Part shown: piece by piece, positions 1 to 11,072 of the stretch
Layout of the letters: every line of letters starts with the position of its first letter
Position numbering within the stretch: the stretch's first letter is position 1
Assembly (NCBI RefSeq): GCF_040712315.1
Contig: NC_134024.1
Location: 4,487,158-4,551,157, forward strand
Direction of reading: 5' to 3'
Source: Castanea sativa
Taxonomy: Eukaryota; Streptophyta; Magnoliopsida; Fagales; Fagaceae
Length of the DNA: 64,000 nt
The notes under the pieces: generated by a model
What the model was told of the DNA's origin: nothing
Seen by the model: only the letters and a program-made list of their open reading frames with translations
The model's database searches: none
Made by a program: the position numbers and the translations under genes

Positions 1-291
1 ATGGTCGACTTTGACATTCCCAAAACGAAAACGTCGTTGTTGTCGTCTCATCATCAAAATCGCCGTTGTCATCATCCATGTCATCAACGAGAAGAGCTGA
101 GCGAGATAGTAGAGTTGTCGAACCTGGGGTCAAGTTACAGGCTGAGTAACGATTTCGTGTTTATTGACTCAGTGGATGGATGGGAGTACCCTCCAAGCCT
201 CCACCGTGGTACCACAACCACAGCCACAACCACAACCACAACCAAAGCAGTAGCATTGATGAATGCGATGGGTATTTTAGGGATCAAATAA
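1..291 (+). CDS. Unrecognised short ORF, possibly the 3' end of a gene
   Basis: An open frame runs from the first base of the window to a TAA at 289-291 (96 codons). The ATG at base 1 may be only an internal codon, because the window starts there. The first half is His/Ser/Arg-rich. Residues about 69-81 are an almost pure Thr run with one Ala, from an ACA/ACC microsatellite (about 208-243). No domain, signal peptide or membrane segment is visible and I do not recognise the product. It could be the last exon of an upstream gene or chance coding over a low-complexity tract. Low confidence. Confidence 0.2.
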   Translation: MVDFDIPKTKTSLLSSHHQNRRCHHPCHQREELSEIVELSNLGSSYRLSNDFVFIDSVDGWEYPPSLHRGTTTTATTTTTTKAVALMNAMGILGIK

Positions 292-1048
292 CTGAGACTG
301 TGATTCCGAGTAGCTTCAAGTCTTTAATTTGGGAATATTAAATGACTATAACCATAATAATACCCATTTCATTGCTCTTTTTATTGTGGGATGCAACCTC
401 TCTCATTTCATCGATACACATCTTGTTTCTCTACAAAACCATCCTCTTTGATCTTGTTTGTTTGAATTTTTTTTTTTGTTATTTTTTGTTTGTAGAGGAG
501 AGAGACATAAAAGTGAAGATAAAATACTTTTTTACCCCTGATTTTAACAGAGGTGGGTAATGGATGGGTAACAGATTGAAGTTCAAGTGGGCAAAGTGTA
601 AATGATTGAACCACGGGTAGGCAAAGTGAAAATGGGCCATACCATAGGTGGGTTTACTGTAATTATCCCTAAATCCAAATTTAGATCTAATTTTTACAGA
701 GCAATGAACTATTTCAGATACAATTGGTCTAGCGAAAATGAAAAAGAAAAAAGAGCCAGTCATAGTTATTGACTAAAAAAAAATTCCAGGAGTGTATCAA
801 TTCCAGGAGAGACCCACGAAAAAAGAGTCAGTGATAGACTATTTTTAGTTCATTTCTAGTACACTCCTAGAGTTTTTATTTTATCTAATTGATACACTCT
901 TGGATAAAAATTAAAGTCCTAATCTAACTCAACAATATTCAAATAAGTCAAATAAAATCTCCTACTCCTCGTATCCTTGCCAAAAAAAATTAAAAACCCA
1001 GAAAAGTTCAATAAATCTTAGAAAAATTAACAAACCACAGTCTTGCTG

Positions 1049-1096
<48 letters not shown>

Positions 1097-1586
1097 CTAA
1101 TCTTGTTTTGGAGTCCATTGCAATCAAGAAACCCAAATAAAACCCACACAATTTATAAACCCACTCTTCACTCTCTTCCACCTCAAACCAAAACCCAGAA
1201 AAAAAAAAAAAAATCAATGACAATCACAACGCCCATTCTTCTTCGTATTCCATTGTCACACCACCGCCTTTACCCACCACCATTTGACCACAACTTAGCC
1301 AACCCAACAATGGAATCAACCACAATCAACATTTACCAAACCAAATCATATCAAAATCCAACCAAAACTCCCAAATCTGAAATAAATCTCAAAACGCCAA
1401 AGAAAAAATATACAAAAATTGCTTGCCTTTGATTCGAGTCATTGTTGCACCTAGAGAAGAGCCTCGCCATCAATACATCTTAGCTATTCTCGTGGGTCTC
1501 TCTCTTGCGCTGACATGTTCTTTTAGATTGAAAATATGGACTAAACTCTAACTCTCAAGACCCACAAAACTATGCCTTAGATTACT
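292..1586. other. AT-rich intergenic DNA, no gene seen
   Basis: Nothing coding is supported here. The stretch holds poly-T/poly-A runs, a TAA microsatellite and a short divergent duplication (AGAG-AGTCA type motifs near 755-830). ORFs crossing the microsatellite give poly-Asn or poly-Tyr and are not genes. Confidence 0.6.
1051..1095. repeat. (TAA)n microsatellite
   Basis: About 15 perfect TAA units in a row. Any reading frame through it is an artefact (poly-Asn forward, poly-Tyr reverse). Confidence 0.95.
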
Positions 1587-2095
1587 ATGCTTGAAGTTTG
1601 AAATTCTCCTTGGTAAGAGCCTAAAACTGCCTACTTCAACACTTAAAGAGTACATGATGTTCTCTCATTACTTTTTAAAGTGTTCATAAATTTAAAAAGA
1701 AAAAAAAGAGCCTGCTAGGTTGAAAACCTTTTAAAAGGCAACCTAGGCAAAAGTTAGGGTATTAAAAGCTCGCTAGGTTGAAAACCTTTAAAAATGAGGC
1801 CTAGGCAAAAGTTAAAGCAAAAAAAAAAAAAAAAAAACCCTCTGAACTACGTAATAACTTGATCTCTCTCAAAGGGTTCGTAGGTAGCTTGGTATTCTAT
1901 GCTAAGTTCAGTTACATGTCCAAAAAAAAAAATTTCTTGAGCCATGAAAAGTCACCAAGGAAGAAAACATTATGGTGAGAATGTCGGTTGACGTCTCTAA
2001 AATGTTCTTCTCTCATCTTTAAAGTATAAGTAGTGTTGTCTTTCATGTTTAAAGCCTTGGTGGTACCTTCTTGCATCTTCAAAGACTTGATGGCC
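1587..2095 (+). repeat. Direct-repeat copy of the element's post-integrase region
   Basis: This segment, lying before the integrase, resembles 3206-3760, which lies after it. Shared parts in the same order are the CTCCTTGGTAAGAGCC block (about 1608 and 3218), the block reading GAACTACG...GTAGG.AGCTTGG (about 1845 and 3313) and the CATCTCTAAAATG-like block (about 1995 and 3662). Two copies of a GCTAGGTTGAAAACC motif lie at 1715-1815. It may come from unequal recombination between tandem elements. Confidence 0.6.
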
Positions 2096-2139
2096 TTCTC
2101 TTTTGTTGCTTGGATAATGAGGAAGTTGCCAAGGCACTC

Positions 2140-3208
2140 GAAGAAGCTTATTCAGGGATTTGTGCTGCTCACCAATCTAGTCCCAAACTTCATTTTCAAA
2201 TTAAGTGGATGGGTTATTATTGACCCACTATGGTCAAGGATTGTATGGAGTATGCAAAAAGATGCTCATCATGTCAATTCCATGCAAATTCCATTCATCA
2301 ACCTCCAAATCCCCTACACCCTACTGTAGCTTCATGGCCATTTAATGCTTGGGGATTAGATGTGGTTGGGCCGTTGACACCAAAATCCTTTGATGGACAT
2401 GCATATATCATGGCTACAACATATTATTTCTCCAAGTGGACTGAAGCTACTGTATTTCGTGAAATGAAGAAGGAAATTATCGTAAGCTTTATCAAAAGAA
2501 AAATCATCTTTAGGTAGGGTGTACCACGCTACATCATCACTGATAATGAGAAGGAATTATACAACAATTCGATGGACAAGCTTTGCAATGACTTTGGTTT
2601 TAAGCAACATAATTCCTCCATGTATAATGCTCCAACCAATGGTCTCACAAAAGCCTTTAACAAAACTCTATGCAATTTTCTCAAGAAAGTTGTAAGGAAG
2701 CCAAAAAGAGATTGGTATGAAAGAGTTGAGGATGCTTTGTGGGCGTATCGTACAACATACAGAACACCTACCTAAGCCACGCACTCTTCTCTTGTTTATG
2801 GGGTAGAAGCTGTTCTACCACTTGACTGCCAAATTCCTTCATTAAGGATTGCCATTCAAGAGGGTCTTTCGAATGAAGAAAATGTTCATCTACGACTTGA
2901 AGATTTAGAAGCTTTGGATGAAAAAAAGGCTGGAGGCACAACAACGTCTTGAGTGTTATCAAGCTCTCATTTCTAGGACTTTCAACAAGAAGGTTTGTCC
3001 TTGATCTTTCCAAGTTGGAGATTTGGTTCTTGCTATACAAAGACCCATCATTGTCACCCATCGCACTAAGAAAAAGTTTGTTTCAAAATGGGACGGACCA
3101 TATGTTGTTCAAGAAGCCTATACAAATGGAGTATACAAGTTGGTTGCTGAAGATGGTTTGAGAATTGGCCCTATCAACGACAAATTATTGAAACCTTATT
3201 ATGCATAA
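2140..3208 (+). pseudogene. Ty3/gypsy integrase relic
   Basis: This is the remains of the C-terminal part of a gypsy pol. In reading order it shows the zinc-binding region (CAAH near 2167-2178, then CSSC at 2260-2271), the catalytic-core start GLDVVGP near 2353, the second core motif ITDNEKEL near 2539, the region NGLTKAFNKT near 2638, the RTTYRTPT block, and a C-terminal module ending KLLKPYYA at 3208. The frame is broken by TGA after WMGYY (2218-2220), TAG at 2515-2517, TAA at 2773-2775, TGA at 2950-2952 and at least one frame change before 3023. In related integrases the catalytic Glu lies where this copy reads Lys (LTKAFNKT against the usual LAEAFNKT). Not functional. Confidence 0.85.
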
Positions 3209-4225
3209 AGATTGAAGCACTCCTTGGTAAGAGCCAAAACTGCCTACCTCAACACTTAAATGGTACATGATGTTTTCCCATTACTCTTGAAAGTGTTCAC
3301 AAAAAAAAACCTTGAACTACGCAATGACTTGATCCCCTCAAGGGGTACGTAGGCAGCTTGGCATTCTATGCTAAGTTCAGTCACATGTTAAAAAAAAAAA
3401 AACCCCCTTTGAACTACGTAATGACTTGATCCCCCTTAAAGGGTATGTAGGCAGCTTGACTCGATCTCTTTCAAGTGCTACAAAAGCAACTTTGTATGTC
3501 ACACTAAGTACAATCACAGTTTTGGGTGAACGTCACTACGAGAAAGTTGCTACAAAAAGACAATGCTACCGTATGAAGGCAAACATCATCGTAAGACATT
3601 GTTGCCAAGAGGAATGCAAAGTCACCATGAAAGCAAACATCATTGTGAGAATGTCACTTGGCATCTCTAAAATGTGCTTTCTCTGTCATTTTTAAAGTCT
3701 AAGTAGTTCTACTTTTCACCTTCAAAGACTTGGTGGTATCTCCTTGCATTTTTGAAGTCTGGATTGTATCCCTTCAAAGTCATGTCACCTTACATTGTCA
3801 AAGTTAGCATTGCATCACCTCTCTTTTGAATTTCTTAGCCTTTCTTCTAAGTTGGGTTGCCTTACATATCTAAAGCATAGTGCCGCTTCTCATCTTCAAA
3901 GACTTGGTGGTATCTCCTTGCATCTTCAAAGACTTGGTGGCATCTCCTTGCATCTCTAAAGTTTGGACTGAATTGCCTCTCTTCTAAATTGGATCACCTC
4001 AAATCCTCAAAGTTTTGGTGTCATCTTCTCACATCTTTAAACTTTGGGTGGTGTCACCCCGTATCTCTAAAGTCTGTTACTTGTCATTTTATACCATTTA
4101 AAAAGTATCATAGCAAGAAACCAATGTACATCCATTGCAAAGAGGCCAAAGTACATCCTTAGATTGTTGCATCAACAGTTGCTCCATTGCAAAGATGCCA
4201 ATGCACATCCTTGCATGGACAAACT
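3209..4225 (+). other. 3' non-coding region of the relic with short dispersed repeats
   Basis: Two further copies of the GAACTACG...ACTTGATCCC...GTAGGCAGCTTG block lie at about 3313-3390 and 3411-3463. From 3600 to 4080 a motif like CTTCAAAGACTTGGTGG recurs every 35-60 bases (for example 3722, 3895, 3925). No coding potential is supported. Confidence 0.6.
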
Positions 4226-4900
4226 CCATCTTCAAGATCCTTTTCATCTTCAAGGCAGTCTTCATCTTCAAGATCTTCCAAAAAAAAATCTTCATCTTTA
4301 AGGAAGTTTACGTATCCAAGAAAGACTTCGTCTTCAAGATTTTCTTCAAGGTAGTAATACAATCTTCATCTTCAAGGAAGTCTTCGTATCCAAGATGGAC
4401 TTCGTCTTCAAGATTTTCTTCAAGGTAGTAATACAATCTTCATCTTCAAGGAAGTCTTTGTACCCAAGATAGACTTTGCTTTCAAGATTGTCTTCGTCTT
4501 CAAGGAAGTATTCGTACTTAAGATAGACTTCGCTTTCAAGATTGTTTTCATCTTCAAGGAAGTCTTCATACTCAAGATAGACTTTGTCTTCAAGGAAGTC
4601 CTCGTACCCAAGATAGACTTCGCTTTCAAGATTATCTTCGTCTCCAAGGAAGTCTTTGTACTCAAGATAGACTTCGCTTTCAAGATTTTCTTCATCTTCA
4701 AGGAAGTCCTCGTACCCAAGATAGACTTTGCATTCAAGATTGACTTCGTCTTCAAGGAAGTCTTCGTACCCAAGATAGGCTTTGTCTTCAAGATTGTCTT
4801 CGTCTTCAAGGCAGTCTTCATCTTCAAGATTGTCTTCAAAATTTTCTTCATCCCCAATGCAATCTTCGTCTTCAACACTGTCTTCGAGATCGTTGTATTG
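4226..4900. repeat. 54-bp minisatellite inside the retrotransposon relic
   Basis: A unit of 54 bp beginning GAAGTCTTCGTACCCAAGAT repeats, for example at 4451, 4505 and 4559, with shortened units of about 36 bp elsewhere. The unit is itself built from 9-18 bp pieces of the type CTTCAAGAT and GTCTTC. Read on the minus strand it gives two overlapping long open frames (200 and 152 codons) with an 18-residue Asp/Glu/Leu-rich or Lys/Thr/Ser-rich period. I attribute these frames to the lack of stop triplets in the repeat, not to a gene. Confidence 0.85.
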
Positions 4901-5364
4901 GTAGCTACTTGGCTTGAGGAACAAAATAAACTCTTGCAAGTTCTTCATAGTGCCACTAAGTCATCATATTACCTATTCTAAACGGAGGTGGAACAATACA
5001 AAACAAAAATAGACATGCAGGAAGAGAAATTCACAAATAAGAAAAGTTTTGTACAAGAATGTACCTCCAAAGATTTGAGTGATGGAACTCTTGCAAAATT
5101 TGAGGCTAAAGTGTTTTAAGATGGACCGTAGCTGCACAAAGAAAGGGGGGCAAAGAATAAAGTAGATTCATATTTAAAAAAAAAAAAAAAAAAAAAAAGA
5201 GAGAGCAAAAGGAAGATAATCAACCAATATTCGTATAGATTGATAAAACTTGGTGCAATCTATGTTATAGATGTGACAAAATCTACTTAAATGGTGGTGA
5301 TGATTGTTCTTCTAATTGACAAGATAAACTTAATGCAAGTTTCTTTAGAAATTGGTGGGCCGAA
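4901..5364. other. Relic internal DNA with a poly-A run
   Basis: This stretch continues the non-coding part of the gypsy relic up to the inserted solo LTR. It contains a run of about 24 A (5177-5200). No gene is seen. Confidence 0.5.
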
Positions 5365-6349
5365 TGTTGGGAAATTTAGACCTTGGTTAATAGAACTAAC
5401 AAGTTTTATACCAAAGTTGTTAATTAGATTTATTATGCATAAAACTTGTTAAAACAAACAAACATCAATATCATGTTAAAACTAAGTGCAGTGAAAAAAT
5501 AAATAAAACAAGATATGATGATCTAGGAAAATCAATGAAACCAACTAGTTTCACAGTAAAAAACTTGGGGGGAAACCTTCCTGAAAAGCAATCCATTATA
5601 GTAAAGAGAAGTTTCAGATCTAGTACAAAACCTTTGTCCCTAGACTCTACAATCCCCGTAGATGAATTCATAGCAGAAACCTTCTACCACTTCAGAACCT
5701 CTGAACTCTTCAATATATGAATGCCACCCTTTAATGCACATATTCCAGTACATGACTAACTCCTTTGCACGAATCCTAGTACGTGACTCACTCACCAACT
5801 TAAGAAAGAAGAATGTTGGCTTCAAAGTTCTTCACTTCATTAACAATGAAGATCAAGAAACACTTGGTTACAAAATCCTAAGGCGCAAAGACGCAGTAGC
5901 TTTTTTTAGAGAGAATAAGGCTTCAGTCACCTTACGCATATGTTCTCCTTGTATTCTCTTAAGTGACGGCCTCTAAAATAAGCCTTATATATGCCTAAGG
6001 TTGTGAGAAAAGAAATCCTACACAAAAACCAAAGTCTAGCCCAAAAATCAGATCTGAAAATTTTGATTTTCGTAAACTCGATAGATAGCAGGTGTCGAAC
6101 CTCATTAAACCTCGATAGATAGCTATCTGTCGAGCAGGTGTTCGCAGGTGTCCAACAGGTGTCCAGCAGGTGTCCAGCTTTAGTAAACACCTTTTCTTCA
6201 CTTATTTCTTGGTCCAATCTTCATGGCTTTAATACTAGACTTGAACAACATGTTCTTTAAAGTATTAAACACATCCTAGATCAATCCAAATACAAGTAAA
6301 GTACGTTTTGTCAAAGGATTAACCAACTACATAAAATATGTCCTTAACA
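5365..6349 (-). mobile_element. Solo LTR (985 bp), minus orientation
   Basis: On the minus strand it begins TGTTAAGGACATA (at 6349) and ends TTTCCCAACA (at 5365). Flanking pentamers CCGAA (5360-5364) and CCGGA (6350-6354) differ by one base and look like a decayed target duplication. An LTR-like sequence of the same family, in plus orientation, is at 27840. Both contain short CTCGACAG-type inverted motifs around a TATCTGTCGAG segment. There is no internal coding region, so a solo LTR left by recombination is the simplest reading. Confidence 0.6.
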
Positions 6350-7286
6350 CCGGACACACAAGAAGTTACGATAAAAATAAAAAATAAAAAAGATCATTCC
6401 TTGCTACCTGGTTGAGAAAGAAGAAAGAAAAAAAAAATCTTATGCCTTCAAGAAATTTTTTTTTTTTGAGATTCTGAACTTACGCACTATGAAAAAAAAA
6501 TTGTGAATTATGTGCAACTGAGGCTACCTTTTTATAGTGCTAGTTAGAGAGAGTTTAATTGCAACTAAAACTCATCTAGTTAAGACTAGATTAGCCAGGA
6601 AAAGAAGTCAAAATAAAGAAGAATTCTTGTATGAAGGAGAATTCTGGTATCTGATGGAAGGCATAAAGTAGTGCGAGTTCCTCTGTTCTACTTGGAATTA
6701 AACTCTTAAAAGATTTTTAGTTGCAACGGACACTAACTCCTGTTTGTTACGTTTAGAGAAGGTACGAAGAATCATCATTGCAATTAAACAATCAAGTTGG
6801 GACTTATCCAAAAGATAGAGTTTCAGTCCTTATATGGTTGGGACGTTGATTGTCGATATCAAGCAGACTCAGGTTAATTGTTTAATTCCTACTAGGAGTC
6901 TAACTAAGACCACTTTGACTAGAAGAAAAATTTATCTAGTCAAAGACTAATTTGGCTAGGAAAAGAAGTCAAAATGAAAGACAATTCTAGTGTCTGATGG
7001 AAGGCATGAAGGATCATCACTGCAAAGGATAGAATTTCAGTCCTTATATGGTTACTACTTTGACTAGGAAACAAATTTCCTTCTTAAAGTTATCTTCGCA
7101 AGACAAAATGATTAGGAGCAAAGCTCTTCTCATAGTGGTAGACTCCTGTGCATGTTAAAGCTCTTGGAGAAATGCCGGCTTGCAAATTTCTAAATAAAGG
7201 AAAGGTGCTGAAACTAATTGCATCAAATCATGAAGTTGCCGAGACTTGATCACTTTCCACATTCACAATTGTGAACATGACCAAGT
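6350..7286 (+). other. Remaining internal non-coding DNA of the relic
   Basis: No coding sequence is seen. A segment with CTAGTTAAGACTAGATTAGCCAGGA (split as CTAGTTAAGACTAG and ATTAGCCAGGA) at about 6577-6601 is partly repeated at 6937-6962, together with AAAGAAGTCAAAAT and TCTGATGGAAGGCAT on both sides. This points to an internal duplication of about 360 bases. Confidence 0.5.
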
Positions 7287-7300
7287 CTCGAGGGGGCATT
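7287..7300 (+). other. Polypurine tract before the 3' LTR
   Basis: The purine-rich CGAGGGGGCATT lies directly before the LTR start TGTAGGAGG. This is where plus-strand DNA synthesis is primed in LTR elements, and its position fixes the LTR boundary. Confidence 0.65.
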
Positions 7301-8368
7301 TGTAGGAGGCAAAAATTTTAAGCCAATCACAAAATGCCACATCAAAATTTAGTGGCAAATTCTGAATTAGTGTCATAAAATTAATTAAATTAGATGATGA
7401 CATGTGTCATCCAAATTAACATCACATTGGCATATCAAAATTTACCACGTGTCATTTGGCCCACAAGATAAAGATAAATCTCCTATTCAAAATTTATGGA
7501 TAATTATCTTTATTAAAATAAATAAAATAAATAAATATAAATTTTCTATTCAAAATTGATAGATAATTATCTTTATTAAAATAAATAAAATAGAGATAAT
7601 GATTTATCTTTATTGATTATTATCTTTATTAAAATATGATATAGATAAATAGAGATAATTATCTCTAAGAAGAATTTGGGCCAATCAAAAGTCTGCTACA
7701 TACTTTCAAGCATATCAACTCAAAGTGGAGCTTATCCTCTAAAATCACTATAAATAGAGGACATCCCCTCTCATTTTGAGGAGGAAGTTTTCAAGAGGCC
7801 CAAACTTTGGAGAAATTCTGTCTCAAGAATCTTTGAAGAACTTGAAGCATCTTTGAAGAACTTGAAGAACATTCAAAGGGTTTGAAGAACTTGAAGGACA
7901 ACAAATCTCTAACAAGCTTAAGGCAAGCTCAAGGCTAGAGATTCGTTGTGAAGACCGTTCAATCCATCTTCCAACCAAAGTCAAGAAGATCTCTTTTTCA
8001 AGTTCTTTGAAGTTCTATTGGAAGTAAGCTAAAAAGCCTCCCTAAACTTCAACAAACCCAAATCTTTGAAGCTCAACGGATCAAGCCCCTAAAGCCCCGA
8101 AGAACTTCAACCTAAGAGCCTTCACATTCAAAGACTTGAAGAACAATAAATCTCTAATAAGTTCAAAGCTAGAGATTTGTTATGAAGACCATTTAATCCA
8201 TCTTCCAACTAAAGGCAAGAAGATTCCTTGTTCGAGTCAAGTTCAATGAAGATAGAATCAGAGGGTATTCTTTTGTAAAAGAATTGAAATAGAGATTGTA
8301 TTCATTATTCATCAATAGAAATTTATATTTGCAAACCATATTTCTTTTCAATTTTTTGATTTTCTACA
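7301..8368 (+). mobile_element. 3' LTR (1068 bp) of the gypsy relic
   Basis: It starts TGTAGGAGG right after the polypurine tract and ends TTTTCTACA, giving a 5-bp inverted terminal repeat (TGTAG/CTACA). A TATA-like CTATAAATAG lies near 7751 and an AGAACTTGAAG-type motif recurs from 7840 to 8150. No partner 5' LTR is in the window, so its age cannot be estimated. Confidence 0.7.
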
Positions 8369-8668
8369 ATTGGGAAATTTTGTATTTACAGTCTGATTAT
8401 GATAATCACATGTTTGTCTATCCTTTTTTTTTTTTTTAACTAGATCACGAGACTTATGAGATGTAAATATTTCATTTGAATAAAAATATTTCCAGCCATT
8501 TTGTACCAAAAAAAAAAATTTTGGGTTTGTGTTCTTAGATTTGGGTTTGTGTTCTTGTTCAAGACACATTTAGATCCCAATTCATGTGATTTTTTATTTT
8601 TATTTCTGTTTTTAATTTTTATATTTAGTTAAAATTAATAAATTAATTTTTTATTAAGTGAAAAGGAA

Positions 8669-8953
8669 GTGCTAGTGGTGGATGATGAAAATTTAGTGGA
8701 CAAGGAAAATATGGTTGATGCTAAAGTCAATGATATGATTGATGGAGATTGCTTCATTAATTGTCCTCCGCTCTCAAAGACAAAAGGTCATTTGAAGCAA
8801 AAACAAATGAAAGGTGGAAGAGAATTAGGAAAGAAAAATAAGTGTTGTGGCCTTTGCAGGCATATTGGCCATAACATCTCAACATGTCCGGAGAAAGATA
8901 ATTGTACTTCCTCAAATGGTGCCCAAAAAAGAAAAAAAATGTACTTCAAGTGA
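8669..8953 (+). pseudogene. Fragment of a FAR1-related / Mutator-type protein C-terminus
   Basis: A 94-codon open frame ends at a TGA. It has an acidic N-terminal half, then a Lys-rich linker (PPLSKTKGHLKQKQMKG) and one CX2CX4HX4C-like knuckle, CGLCRHIGHNISTC, near residues 67-80. The order basic PLSKTKGR-like linker, then C-x2-C-x4-H-x4-C, is how many plant FAR1-RELATED SEQUENCE proteins and related Mutator-derived transposases end. The expected FAR1 DNA-binding, transposase and SWIM domains are absent upstream and no promoter is evident. I read it as an orphan last exon. The start at 8669 is arbitrary. Confidence 0.5.
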
Positions 8954-11072
8954 AATTGGGTTGAATCCAATATTTTCTTTGAAATGTTAGGCATAAACTC
9001 TTGAGCTTGTAAAAGAAAAAACTTATGACAATATTGTGTTTGTTAATTTTGACAATATTATGTCATTGGACAATGTTAATTTTGACAATATAATGCCTTT
9101 GTTAAATACTAATTTAAATTAAATATTCTTGAAGAAATTTAAATCATGCTTAAATTGCCCATTTATAAGGGATTCAAACCTAAACTCTAATCCATGTTGA
9201 TACAAATAAGAGAAAATTTATAACATAATAAGCCTGAGCCTACTACCAAACTAGCACAAACTATTTTATTAGTGCTTCAAAGTTAGTAGGATATCATATA
9301 GCTCTATCTCAACTCGGTATAAACAAAAGAATAAATAATAAAATTATATAATATTTTTTAAAATATATATTAAATATAGGTGGATTGGGTTAGGCAAATT
9401 TACTGACTCACCAACCTCTCAAAATTGACCCACACCGATAGGTTAGGTTGAATTAGATCGGTTTTGGCAGATCGACAACTTGGTTGACACCCGTAGCCTC
9501 TTACAGTAGAATAAATAAAGGGTAAAGAGTTGAAAGGGAAAATTTAAAATTTGAGTTTCCTTTAATGCGCTTGTGAATTTATGTTTTCTTATCCTTCCTT
9601 ACTTGTTTGGTTAAAAATCTTCGTCTTATTTTTTCGTCTTTCAATTTCTTAATTGATCTTCTGATCTTTTTTTCATTAGTTTTCATTAGGTTTTCTTTTT
9701 TGTTAATGGTGGATAAAAAATATTAATGTTACTAGTAGATCCAGATGAGAATTAATAACAACTTATTGCATAGACTTTATTATGAAATTGTTATGAAAAT
9801 ATTGCGTACACTAATAGCAACTTATTGCATAGACTACATATTTTGAAACTCTAACCATTGAATTGCATGTGTTACATGCTCTTAATACACATGTCAAATA
9901 TTGTATTAATCAAATATTATTTACTATATGATCTATAAGCCTATATTTTATTATGCATAATTTTTTTTTAGGAAATAAAGTGCATATATTATGCATAATT
10001 TTAAACAACAAAAACTTGGAATTTAAAAAATTTATTGATAACATAACTATTGATCTTTAATTTTATATAAATTTTGCAAGCATGAAAAAAAAATGTAATA
10101 CAATAGTGGATATGTCAAAATCCACCTCTAATAAAAAGATATTACAGTCAATTTTATATTTAAGGTTACAACTAATTTTGTAACTAAATATTGTCCTACA
10201 ATAAAATGTGACAATATTTTCACAATATTTTTTGTTTATAGTCGTGGTCAATCCTAATATAATATTTTATTATTTTATTTTATTTTATTTTCACATATGA
10301 AAGATTTGACAACTCAACTGTTTTGAAAATTTTGTGAAATTTTGTTGTATTGTAATACAATTTGTAATTTTTATTTTCTAAAATTCCTTCCATCATAGAC
10401 ACGTCCCCCATCAAGCCACCTTTTACTATAATTTATTTATTTTTACTTCACCTTTTTTTCACAACCACACGTATCCCATCACCCTTACACTTGTCTTCTC
10501 CCATCCTTTCTGCTTCTCCATTCTCATCTTTTAAAATTTTTATGTTCTCCCATTTGAAACTCTTGGCTCAACTTCCTTGTCTTCTACTCTTTTTTTTCAC
10601 AGCTTTCTTTTCTAACTCAATTCGTCTCCTCCTTGATTTCCCCTCCATCAACCCAGTTCGTCTCCTTCAAAAAAAAAAAAAATTATGTTCTCCCATATGT
10701 TCTTATGGGTTTTTTTTTTGGATGTATTGATGTTAATTATTTCTTGTGAGATGGGGGGTTTTTTTTTTTTTTTTTGGATCTACTAATACTTTGTTGTTTC
10801 CTGAGGATTGTGATTTTAGTTTTTTTATTTATTTATTTATTTTTTTTATGTTGGTTGTTTCTTGTGAGAGGATTGTGATTTCAGATTTTTCTTTTCTGTA
10901 AGATGTTTGGTGTTGTTTTCCTGTGAAAGAAGCATGAGTTTTCAAATTTTCCTGTGTGAGACGCTTGACTAGGCTTGAGTTGGTGAGAGATGTGAAAAAG
11001 GGTATTTTGGTCTCTTTATTCGTTTTTCTTTTTTCCTATAAAGCTACCCACATCTGATAAAAAGACTTATAA
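8954..11072. other. AT-rich intergenic DNA with a dispersed repeat
   Basis: No gene is seen. The part 9830-10250 is a dispersed repeat with a second copy at 53090-53395. Both carry CTCTTAATACACATGTCAAA, then TGATCTATAAGC, AATTTTGCAAGCATGAA and AATAAAAAGATATTA in the same order. 10260-10290 is a TTTTA run and 10660-10850 has many poly-T tracts. Confidence 0.55.

Larger units (their letters stand above)
1587..8368 (+). mobile_element. 5'-truncated Ty3/gypsy LTR retrotransposon relic
   Basis: Parts occur in the order expected for the 3' half of a plus-strand Ty3/gypsy element: integrase relic (2140-3208), about 4 kb of non-coding DNA with tandem repeats, a polypurine tract (7287-7300) and a 3' LTR (7301-8368). 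No 5' LTR, gag, protease or reverse transcriptase is found upstream. The long repeat-rich gap between integrase and LTR is typical of Tat/Athila-type plant elements. A foreign solo LTR sits inside at 5365-6349. The element is old and cannot move by itself. Confidence 0.7.

Noticed and set aside
1008..1432. ORFs with poly-Asn or poly-Tyr
   Set aside because: They are translations of the TAA microsatellite.
4346..4948. Long minus-strand ORF (200 codons) rich in Asp/Glu/Leu
   Set aside because: It is the read-out of the 54-bp minisatellite; an overlapping frame is equally open and no start context or domain supports it.
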